In this document: piece by piece, positions 50,083-57,270 of the stretch | Layout: each line of letters opens with the position of its first letter | Numbering within the stretch: the stretch's first letter is position 1 | NCBI GenBank assembly: GCA_011390345.1 | Contig: JAABSP010000024.1 | Coordinates: 1 to 64,000 of the forward strand | From: Desulfobacteraceae bacterium | GTDB taxonomy: Bacteria; Desulfobacterota; Desulfobacteria; Desulfobacterales; JAABSP01 | Direction: 5' to 3' | Length of the DNA: 64,000 nucleotides | Translations under genes and position numbers: made by a program | Notes under the pieces: generated by a model | Database searches by the model: none | What the model was told of the DNA's origin: nothing | Seen by the model: the letters and a program-made list of their open reading frames with translations, nothing else

Positions 50083-50976
50083 ATGGCAGAGAAGATCGGT
50101 TTTCTTGGAATGGGCCTCATGGGGAGGCTGATGGCCGCGCGGGTACTGGAAAAGAGCACGGAAAAGGGATATGACCTGATGGTCTACAACCGCACCCAAG
50201 AGAAGACCCGCACACTTGCAGAGGCCGGGGCAGAGGTTGCGCGGACCCCTGCGGAGATCGCGCGTTGGGCAGATCTCCTCATCCTGATGCTCACTGGCCC
50301 TGAAGCGGTGGATGCGGTGCTGGAGGGAGAGGAGGGAATTCTCGGGGCTCAAGGCGGTGCAAAGACCCTCATCAACATGAGCACGGTTCCGCCAAAATAT
50401 TCCCGGAATCTGGAGAGACGGCTGCAGGAAAAGGGGCTCGTCTTTGTGGAGGCCCCGGTGGCCGGCTCTGTAAAGCCTGCAAAAACCGGAGATCTGGCCA
50501 TTCTGGCCGGAGGCCCCCAGGAGCGGGTGAACGAACTGGCCGAACTGATGGAGTGCATGGGAAAAAAGATCATCTACTGCGGCCCGGTCGGGATGGGAAC
50601 CGCCATGAAGATGTCTGTCAATCTCCTGCTCGGCATCATGATGGAGGGGATCTGCGAGGCCGTCAACTTCGGGGAGAAGTGCGGCCTGGACCGGGACTTC
50701 GTCTTCAATGTCCTCACCTCCGGCGCACTCGGATCAGGGCTCTATAACGGAAAGGCCGAGATGATCCTCTCGGGCGAATATGATGTTGAATTTCCCTTCA
50801 GGCATCTGCTCAAGGACATCGGCTTCGTCCTGGAGACCGCAGAAGAAAACGGTGCGGCCGTGCCTGGCGCCAGTAACCTTTCGGATCTGCTGGCCCAAGG
50901 CGTTGATGGAGGGCTTGGGGATCTGGACATGGCAGCCCTCAAAAAAGTGCTGGAGGATCTCTCGACCGGTTCATGA
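50083..50976 (+). CDS. Beta-hydroxyacid dehydrogenase family protein
   Basis: 297 residues. The Rossmann loop GFLGMGLMG at 6-14, the substrate motif EAPVAGSVKPAKTG near 123 and catalytic lysine K176 in GMGTAMKMSVN place it in the 3-hydroxyisobutyrate dehydrogenase/glyoxylate-succinic semialdehyde reductase group. The reaction is NAD(P)H-dependent interconversion of a beta-hydroxy acid and its semialdehyde. The exact substrate is open. It has a perfect SD (AAGGAGGAGG) and a strong promoter, and may be co-transcribed with the acyl-CoA ligase gene 50 bases downstream. Confidence 0.9.
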   Translation: MAEKIGFLGMGLMGRLMAARVLEKSTEKGYDLMVYNRTQEKTRTLAEAGAEVARTPAEIARWADLLILMLTGPEAVDAVLEGEEGILGAQGGAKTLINMSTVPPKYSRNLERRLQEKGLVFVEAPVAGSVKPAKTGDLAILAGGPQERVNELAELMECMGKKIIYCGPVGMGTAMKMSVNLLLGIMMEGICEAVNFGEKCGLDRDFVFNVLTSGALGSGLYNGKAEMILSGEYDVEFPFRHLLKDIGFVLETAEENGAAVPGASNLSDLLAQGVDGGLGDLDMAALKKVLEDLSTGS

Positions 50977-51026
50977 TTCGAATCTTTTCTTCAACCAGAC
51001 CAGAAATTCTTTGAAAAGGAGACCCG

Positions 51027-53711
51027 ATGGGACTCTATCACCTGAAAAAGATCTTTGATCCGCAATCCATCGCGGTGATCGGCGCAAGCTCCAAAGAGGG
51101 AACCGTCGGATACGCGCTCTTGAAAAACCTGACAGACGGCGGGTTCGAGGGCGACATCTTTCCGATCAACCCCAATCACAGCGAGGTGCAGGGGAGAAAA
51201 GCCTATAAGTCCATTCAAAAAGTGGACCGAGAGCCGGATCTGGCCCTCATCGCCACCCCCATTCAAACGGTTCCCGATGTCATGCGCCAATGCGCGGACA
51301 AAGGGATCGGCGGTGCGATCATCATCTCGGCCGGGGGCAAGGAATCAGGGGAGAAGGGGCAGAAGATCGAGCAGGAGATCGAAACTATTGCCCGGGAGAA
51401 CGGGATTCGGGTAGTGGGCCCCAACTGCCTCGGGATCATCCGCCCCGGCAAGAATCTCAACGCCAGCTTTGCCCCGCACCTGCCTTCGGAGGGCCAGATC
51501 GCTTTCCTCTCTCAGAGCGGGGCCATCTGCACCTCCATCCTCGATCTTTCGGTGCAGGAGGGCTTCGGCTTCAGCCACTTCGTCAGCACCGGCTCCATGC
51601 TTGATGTCGATTTCGGGGATCTCATCGACTTCTTCGGCAACGACTACCGGGTGCAGAGCATCCTCCTCTATGTGGAAAACCTGACCCACTTCCGGAAATT
51701 CATGAGCGCAGCCCGTGCCGTCTCCCGGATCAAGCCCATTGTGGTGCTGAAAGCCGGCAGAAGCGGGGCCGGCGCGAAGGCCGCGGCCTCCCACACCGGC
51801 GCGATGGCCGGTTCGGACGACGCGTATGATGCGGCCTTCAAGCGGGCCGGCATTGTTCGGGTGGATACCATCGGCGAACTCTTCGACTGCGCGGAGCTGC
51901 TGGCCAAGCAGCCCCGGCCCGGGGGCAACCGCATCGGCATCATCACCAACGGCGGGGGCCCCGGCGTGATGGCCGCGGACGCGCTGGCCAAATACGGGCT
52001 CCAGCCGGCCGAGCTGCCCCAGGAGACAAAGGAGAAGCTCAACGAGGTTCTCCCGCCTTACTGGAGCCACGGCAATCCCATCGATGTTCTCGGCGACACA
52101 CCACCCGAAGGATATGCCAAGGCAGTGCAGATCTGCATGGAATCAAAAGCCTTTGACGGGCTTCTGGCCCTCTTCAGCCCCCAGGCCCTGAGCAGGCCCA
52201 CGGCAACCGGCAAAGCACTGGTGGAGCGATTCGAAAAAAAGCGCTTCCCTGTGGTGGCCGCGTGGATGGGCGGCGTGGATGTGGCCGAGGCCCGGGAGCT
52301 GCTGAACAAGGCGCAGATTCCGACCTACGGAACCCCCGAGGATGCCATCCGCGCCTTCATGTATCTCTACGAGTACGGCCAGAACCTCGAAGCCCTTCGA
52401 CAGGTTCCGCCCAAGCTCTCCGGGGAACTCACCTTTGACCGGGAGAGGGCAAAGGCGCAGATCCAAGGCGGAATGGATAGGGAGAATCGAACCCTGACAG
52501 AGATCGAAGCCAAGGAACTCCTGAAGGCTTACGGCCTGCCGGTCAACCGGACCGAAAAGGCCGCATCCGCGCAGGAGGCCGTGGAAAAAGCCGAAGATAT
52601 GGGATATCCGGTGGTTCTGAAAATTCTCTCCCCGGACATCAGCCACAAGACCGATGCCAATGGCGTCGCGCTGGATCTGAGAAACAGCGCGGAGGTGGAA
52701 AAAGCCTTTGACGGGATCATGGCCGCGGCAAGGGATTATTCCGCGGACGCAGAGCTTTCAGGGGTGACGGTGCAGCCGATGCTCCCCTGCGGCGACTTCG
52801 AGATCCTGATCGGCGCGAAAAAGGATGCCAACTTCGGCCCCATGATCCTCTTCGGTCTGGGCGGCATCTACACCGAAGTGCTCAAGGATCGGGCACTGGG
52901 ACTGCCCCCCCTCAACCGGACTCTTGCCAGGCGCCTCATGTCGGGAACCAAGATCTATACCCTGCTCAGCGGCTACCGGGGGCGGAAGGCCGACCTGGAG
53001 AGCATCGAGGAGATGCTGATCCGCCTCTCTCAACTGGTGATGGATTTCCCCGAGATCGCAGAGCTGGACATGAACCCGGTGATCATCCATAAAGGAAAGG
53101 CCGAGGTGGTGGATGCCCGGATCATCGTCGAGGAGACGGAAACCGAAAGCCCCCGCCATCTGGTGATCAGCCCCTATCCCCAGGAGCACGAACGGCAAAA
53201 GACCACGGATGAGGGGCTCGATCTCTTTGTCCGGCCCATCATCCCCGAGGATGCGCCGCTGCTCCAGTCCCTCTTTGATGTCCTCTCCCCCACCAGCATC
53301 TACCGCCGATTCTTCAGCCACGTCAGCAAGCTCACCCCGGAGATGATGGCCCGCTTCACCCAGATCGACTATGACCGGGAGATGGCGCTGGTTGCCATCA
53401 CCCAAGAGGATGGAGAGGAGAAGATGGTGGGGGTGGCCCGGATCATCGGAGATCCGGACGGTGAGATCGGAGAGTTCTCGGTGCTGGTGGGAGATCCGTG
53501 GCAGAACATGGGGGTGGGCGGAACCCTGCTGGGCAGTTGTCTTGAGATCATGAAGCAACGGTGCATGAAAAGAGTCTGGGGGCTGGTGCTTCCGGAAAAC
53601 CGGGGGATGATCCGGCTCGGAAAGAAGCTCGGCTTTAAAACCGAGCGATCCGAAGACGGAGAATTGCAGCTCGCCATCGATCTTACAGGAGTGGAGTGTG
53701 TTGGTATCTAA
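51027..53711 (+). CDS. ADP-forming acyl-CoA synthetase with C-terminal GNAT domain
   Basis: 894 residues. Order: CoA-binding domain (residues 10-130), succinyl-CoA ligase-like domains with the phospho-histidine in SHTGAMAGSD near 255, ATP-grasp domain from about 470 (KAYGLPVNRTEKA, YPVVLKILSPDISHKTD), and a GNAT acetyltransferase at about 735-885 (RPIIPEDAPLL, GVGGTLLGSCLEIMK). The enzyme class makes ATP from acetyl- or acyl-CoA and ADP; the GNAT part may acylate proteins, as in the Pat family. A role in acetate formation with energy gain, or in acylation control, is plausible. SD AAAGGAGAC; it overlaps the next gene by 14 bases. Confidence 0.9.
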   Translation: MGLYHLKKIFDPQSIAVIGASSKEGTVGYALLKNLTDGGFEGDIFPINPNHSEVQGRKAYKSIQKVDREPDLALIATPIQTVPDVMRQCADKGIGGAIIISAGGKESGEKGQKIEQEIETIARENGIRVVGPNCLGIIRPGKNLNASFAPHLPSEGQIAFLSQSGAICTSILDLSVQEGFGFSHFVSTGSMLDVDFGDLIDFFGNDYRVQSILLYVENLTHFRKFMSAARAVSRIKPIVVLKAGRSGAGAKAAASHTGAMAGSDDAYDAAFKRAGIVRVDTIGELFDCAELLAKQPRPGGNRIGIITNGGGPGVMAADALAKYGLQPAELPQETKEKLNEVLPPYWSHGNPIDVLGDTPPEGYAKAVQICMESKAFDGLLALFSPQALSRPTATGKALVERFEKKRFPVVAAWMGGVDVAEARELLNKAQIPTYGTPEDAIRAFMYLYEYGQNLEALRQVPPKLSGELTFDRERAKAQIQGGMDRENRTLTEIEAKELLKAYGLPVNRTEKAASAQEAVEKAEDMGYPVVLKILSPDISHKTDANGVALDLRNSAEVEKAFDGIMAAARDYSADAELSGVTVQPMLPCGDFEILIGAKKDANFGPMILFGLGGIYTEVLKDRALGLPPLNRTLARRLMSGTKIYTLLSGYRGRKADLESIEEMLIRLSQLVMDFPEIAELDMNPVIIHKGKAEVVDARIIVEETETESPRHLVISPYPQEHERQKTTDEGLDLFVRPIIPEDAPLLQSLFDVLSPTSIYRRFFSHVSKLTPEMMARFTQIDYDREMALVAITQEDGEEKMVGVARIIGDPDGEIGEFSVLVGDPWQNMGVGGTLLGSCLEIMKQRCMKRVWGLVLPENRGMIRLGKKLGFKTERSEDGELQLAIDLTGVECVGI

Positions 53712-54573
53712 AGAAAAAGAGGTTCTCCTCTGCAGCGATCTGGATCGAACGATTCTTCCAAACGGGCTTCAGGCCGAATCTCCTGAAGCCCGGCAGATCT
53801 TGAGAAGAATTTCTCAAAAAGAGGAGCTGACCCTGATCTATGTCAGCGGCCGCAGCGAGCCCCTGCTGAAAAAGGCCATTGCAGAATATGATCTCCCGGT
53901 TCCGGATCTGGCAATCGGAGATGTCGGGACGACCATCTATGAACCGGATGGAGGCTGGAGTCCTTGGAGCGACTGGATGGAGGAGATAGCCCCGGACTGG
54001 CAGGGAAAGACCTGGAAGGATCTGGCGGAGATGTTTTCAGACATAGATGGAATTCGACTCCAGGAGCCGGAGAAACAGAACACCTACAAGCTGAGCTACT
54101 ATGCCGACCCGTCCGCGGACCACCGGCCCCTCGTAATGGAAGTCGAGCAGCGCCTGAAAGAGCGAGCCATCCGGGCAAGCGTGATCTGGAGCATCGATGA
54201 GACCGAAAATATCGGCCTGCTGGACATCCTGCCCCAACGCGCCACCAAACTCCACGCCATCCGGTTTGCCATGAAGAAGCTGGGCTTTTCCGAAACCAGA
54301 ACCGTCTTTGCCGGAGACAGCGGAAACGACCTGAAGGCCCTGACCAGCGGCCTTCAGGCGGTGCTGGTAAAAAATGCAACGGACCATGTCCGAAAAGAAG
54401 CCCTGGCAATTCTAACCCAAAGGGGAATTCCAAAAGATCGGCTCTATTTTGCCCAAGGAAATTTTCTAGGAATGAACGGAAACTATTCGGCAGGTGTGCT
54501 GGAGGGCCTTGCCCATTTTCTGCCGGAGACCCGGCAATGGACAAAAAAGCTTGCAGAACCGCTTAGGCAATGA
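53698..54573 (+). CDS. HAD hydrolase, sucrose-phosphate phosphatase-like (GTG start)
   Basis: 291 residues. HAD motif I is LCSDLDRTILPNG near 11-23, followed by YVSGRSE (motif II region), a cap domain, and GDSGNDLKAL (motif IV) near 202. The pattern resembles sucrose-6-phosphate phosphatase. The start is GTG 53698, six bases after AGGAG, inside the end of the acyl-CoA ligase gene. A sucrose-phosphate synthase is encoded at 60973-63138, so this may complete sucrose synthesis, although that synthase has its own HAD domain. Confidence 0.82.
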   Translation: MLVSKEKEVLLCSDLDRTILPNGLQAESPEARQILRRISQKEELTLIYVSGRSEPLLKKAIAEYDLPVPDLAIGDVGTTIYEPDGGWSPWSDWMEEIAPDWQGKTWKDLAEMFSDIDGIRLQEPEKQNTYKLSYYADPSADHRPLVMEVEQRLKERAIRASVIWSIDETENIGLLDILPQRATKLHAIRFAMKKLGFSETRTVFAGDSGNDLKALTSGLQAVLVKNATDHVRKEALAILTQRGIPKDRLYFAQGNFLGMNGNYSAGVLEGLAHFLPETRQWTKKLAEPLRQ

Positions 54574-54602
54574 CAGGCCTCTGCCTCCTGTCCATTGTCT
54601 TT
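54568..54602 (+). terminator. Terminator after the sucrose phosphatase-like gene
   Basis: Arms CAATGACAGG and CCTGTCCATTG pair with one bulge around a 9-base loop and are followed by TCTTTT. The left arm overlaps the stop codon. The next gene is convergent. Confidence 0.6.
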
Positions 54603-54631
54603 TACGTCCTTTTTGAAAATGAAAGAAGAAG

Positions 54632-55342
54632 TCACACTGAAACTTCCGAAGATCTCTTCTCGGCTTCAACCCTTTCGGGCCCTTTGAACCCAAGATAGAG
54701 CGTAACCAGAATAATCCCCCCGCTGATGAGCATCCAGAGCCCGCCCCACATCATCGTAGTCCCGCCGAACTCCTGGGCCAGCATAAAGGCGTCCGACCGG
54801 AGGTGCGATCTCGATATCGTGTCGCTGTAGATATCCAGCGGCACATAGACCATGCTGGTAAGGCCGATGAGCTTCAGGACGAAGTCGTTGACCCGTTCAC
54901 CGGCCAATGCGCCGATACCCAGCATGGCCAGCCCCATCAGAAGGCTGAAGACAAACCCGTAGAGGTTGCGGACGAAAAGGAAACAGATGCCGATCACCAG
55001 AACCCCTAAAATGATCATCACGGCCTTGTCCAGCCGGCTCCGCGCGGCCGCCAGATAGATCACCACCCCCCAGAGAAGCGATCCGAGATACCCGGCCGTC
55101 AGCACCCAAAATCTCGACCCTCCCCTGGAGAGGACATGTCCTCCCTGATACCGCTCCACCACCAGCTCCGTCACCTCTCCGCCGGTGGCCACCGTCATCA
55201 GCGCGTGTGAGGACTCATGAAAGAAGACCACCAGCACCTTGAGGGGATAGATAATGAAATGGTTCCAGAAGATGAAGATCAGGGCCAGCAGGAGGAAGAG
55301 CGTCAGGGTCTGGATCAATGTATGGGTTGATTTCCCTTTCAT
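54632..55342 (-). CDS. M50-like membrane peptidase
   Basis: 236 residues, six or so membrane helices. FFHESSHAL near 41 is the zinc HExxH motif inside a membrane helix, and AGYLGSLLWG near 83 is typical of the M50B-like family, whose members include spore and eukaryote homologues of unknown substrate. The third metal ligand (Asp in an NPDG-like motif) is not obvious. ATG 55342 is taken rather than the TTG just before it; GGGAG lies close upstream. It lies 27 bases after ihfA and is probably co-transcribed with it. Confidence 0.78.
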   Translation of the reverse strand: MKGKSTHTLIQTLTLFLLLALIFIFWNHFIIYPLKVLVVFFHESSHALMTVATGGEVTELVVERYQGGHVLSRGGSRFWVLTAGYLGSLLWGVVIYLAAARSRLDKAVMIILGVLVIGICFLFVRNLYGFVFSLLMGLAMLGIGALAGERVNDFVLKLIGLTSMVYVPLDIYSDTISRSHLRSDAFMLAQEFGGTTMMWGGLWMLISGGIILVTLYLGFKGPERVEAEKRSSEVSV

Positions 55343-55369
55343 CAACTCCCGCGTATGGCCCCCTGTCCC

Positions 55370-55681
55370 TTAGAACTCTTCTTCCGCATCATCCGGATTC
55401 CCGTCGTTGATCTTCTCCCGGAGCTTGCCGGAGCATTTGAAGGTAACTACCCGCCGCGGGGAAAGCATCAGATCCTCGCCTGTGGCCGGATTTCGACCCC
55501 GCCGGGCCTTTTTCTCATTGATGCAGAACTTGCCAAAACCGCTGATCAGGACATCCTCTCCTTCCTCCATTGTCCGCTTGAGGATCTCCAGCAGCCTCTC
55601 CACAACATCCACGCTTTTGCGCTTGGGAAAACCAAGCTGATTATGCACTGTCTCTACAATCTGAATTTTCGTCAAAGCCAT
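55370..55681 (-). CDS. ihfA: Integration host factor subunit alpha
   Basis: 103 residues of the HU/IHF family. The N-terminal helices (IVETVHNQLGFPKRKSVDVVERLLEIL in shortened view), ISGFGKF and the DNA-intercalating arm RRGRNPATGE with proline near 65 are present; RVVTFKCSGKLREKIN ends the fold. The pattern fits IhfA more than HU. IHF bends DNA sharply and helps sigma54 promoters, recombination and chromosome structure. A good promoter lies upstream. Confidence 0.9.
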   Translation of the reverse strand: MALTKIQIVETVHNQLGFPKRKSVDVVERLLEILKRTMEEGEDVLISGFGKFCINEKKARRGRNPATGEDLMLSPRRVVTFKCSGKLREKINDGNPDDAEEEF

Positions 55682-55726
55682 AACCCGATTATATCCCTTT
55701 TTTCAGATGGTTACTATATTAAACCG

Positions 55727-55755
55727 AGTGTAGAACCATGTTTGCCTTTTGTCAA
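55727..55755 (-). promoter_or_regulatory. ihfA promoter
   Basis: Minus-strand TTGACA (55750-55755, perfect), 17-base spacer, TACACT (55727-55732). The start point is about 40 bases before the ihfA start. Confidence 0.65.
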
Positions 55756-55800
55756 GGAATAAAATCGGATATGGCGCTGTGGATGCGCATCTTGTAATCC

Positions 55801-56652
55801 TTACATCACAACCCGAAGACGGTCCCGAACCGCTTTGACATTGACCACATCCTCCACCAGTTCCAGAATCCGCTCTTTCTGCTCCGGGCTCAATACGGTC
55901 CCATCGAGGGTGACAACGCCATTCTCTGTGCTAACATCGATATCCGCGCCCTCGGCCCGCTGGTTGAACATCAGTGTGGTCTTGACCTTGGTGGTAATCC
56001 AGGCATCCGTTGCAAAACGCTTGGTCTGGATCAGGGGGCTCTTCTCCTTTGCCGCGGCAACAGCCTCGGGAGAGACCTTCAACTGATCCTCCACCCGGCT
56101 GACCCCGCTGGTCTCTGCCGCGATCTGCAGGGCAAGCTTCCGCTCGGTTTCAGTGTTCACATACCCCGAAAGGTTTACCACACCATATTCGGTCTCCACA
56201 TCGATCTGGAGCCCTTCGGTATTCTCGTTCCAGAGCAGATTGGACTTGACCTTGGCCGTGATGGTCGAGTCCTTGACAGATCGCAGGAATGGGGAATCCT
56301 CCCGCTCTATCGGGGGTTTCTGGCCATCGGCAAACACTTCGATGTCATTGACCACCGATTTCACCCCGGTCACGCCCCGGGCGATCTGCTCTGCAAGCTC
56401 CCGTTCAATGGAACTTTCAACATTTCCCGTCAGCCGCACAACCCCCTCTTCCACATCCGCATCCAGATCAAAGGGGCTCAAATATTCGTTCAACATGTAG
56501 GTCGTCATCAGCTTCGACTCGATCCAGAGATCCGACCCCTCCTCTCCCGGCAGATCTGCCCCATACAGGGGAACAGAGAAGAGAAGGCCGAGGGCAGCAA
56601 CAAATGCGACTGCCAGCTTAAAAACTTTCATATGGGGGATCTTGAACTTCAT
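55801..56652 (-). CDS. Secreted protein with three BON domains
   Basis: 283 residues with a signal peptide (about 10-30, ending near LYGAD). Three BON domains follow at about 40-110, 125-195 and 210-283, recognisable by repeated VRLTGNV / VNLSGYV / VTLDGTV and VKSVVNDI / VSRVEDQL / VKAVRDRL patterns. BON domains bind phospholipid or support the envelope (OsmY-like), so a role in envelope stress is likely. SD is AGAGGTGA before ATG 56652. Confidence 0.88.
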   Translation of the reverse strand: MKFKIPHMKVFKLAVAFVAALGLLFSVPLYGADLPGEEGSDLWIESKLMTTYMLNEYLSPFDLDADVEEGVVRLTGNVESSIERELAEQIARGVTGVKSVVNDIEVFADGQKPPIEREDSPFLRSVKDSTITAKVKSNLLWNENTEGLQIDVETEYGVVNLSGYVNTETERKLALQIAAETSGVSRVEDQLKVSPEAVAAAKEKSPLIQTKRFATDAWITTKVKTTLMFNQRAEGADIDVSTENGVVTLDGTVLSPEQKERILELVEDVVNVKAVRDRLRVVM

Positions 56653-56782
56653 GATCCGTCACCTCTGTTTCTCTTTTTTTCGGTTGAACTGCCGGAAGTC
56701 TTCCGAGAGCCGCATCGATACCGATACAGATCCGGTGCAGATCCGAAAAAAACTCCGGGCAGCTCATTGGAGTATTCCAGGA

Positions 56783-56953
56783 TTATTTGACAGTTGGCTT
56801 TTTGCGGCCCATGAACAGAAAGATGACAAACAGAACGAGAAAAATAATAAAGAGGATCTTCGCGATCTCTGCCGCCACCCCAGCGATTCCGGTAAAGCCC
56901 AATACGGCTGCAATCAGCGCGATGACCAGAAATGTCAATGCCCATCCTAACAT
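56783..56953 (-). CDS. DUF1328 (YtjA-like) small membrane protein
   Basis: 56 residues with two membrane helices: [17 protein letters not shown] and [18 protein letters not shown], then a basic end GRKKPTVK. The sequence fits the YtjA/DUF1328 family, associated with envelope stress but without a known function. ATG 56953 follows AAAGGAGGATATC; the frame opens earlier, but the upstream residues are not part of the family. It is upstream of the BON gene on the same strand, a pairing that fits a stress-response role. Confidence 0.85.
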   Translation of the reverse strand: MLGWALTFLVIALIAAVLGFTGIAGVAAEIAKILFIIFLVLFVIFLFMGRKKPTVK

Positions 56954-57270
56954 GATATCCTCCTTTCGGCTTAAAAAAGGCTGAAGAGAGAATCCAATCC
57001 CCTTCTCCTGCCCGGTTTCCATCGAAATGATCGAATCTTTTTTCGATAATCCTGATTTCCATACTATCCACGGACAAGGGAAAAGTATATGGGAAAAAGC
57101 CTTTATATCCGAGTCCTATATGCTGTATTTTTTACAAAAACAGTTGTTGAAGCGCCTTAATAGGTATAGGAGAGGGGAATATATTCCAAAACATATTCTC
57201 ATCATGCCCCAGCCCATGTTTTCCCTGAAATCGGTTGAAAGACCTAAACCGGATCGGAAAAAACCGTATT
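56954..57270. other. AT-rich intergenic region with no clear gene
   Basis: 317 bases between the DUF1328 start and the hybrid kinase stop. It is AT-richer than the surroundings. A 102-codon plus-strand frame (57027-57335) runs through it and into the kinase 3' end, but it has no ribosome site and no recognisable composition. The DUF1328 promoter must lie here, but I found no clean pair of boxes. Confidence 0.5.
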
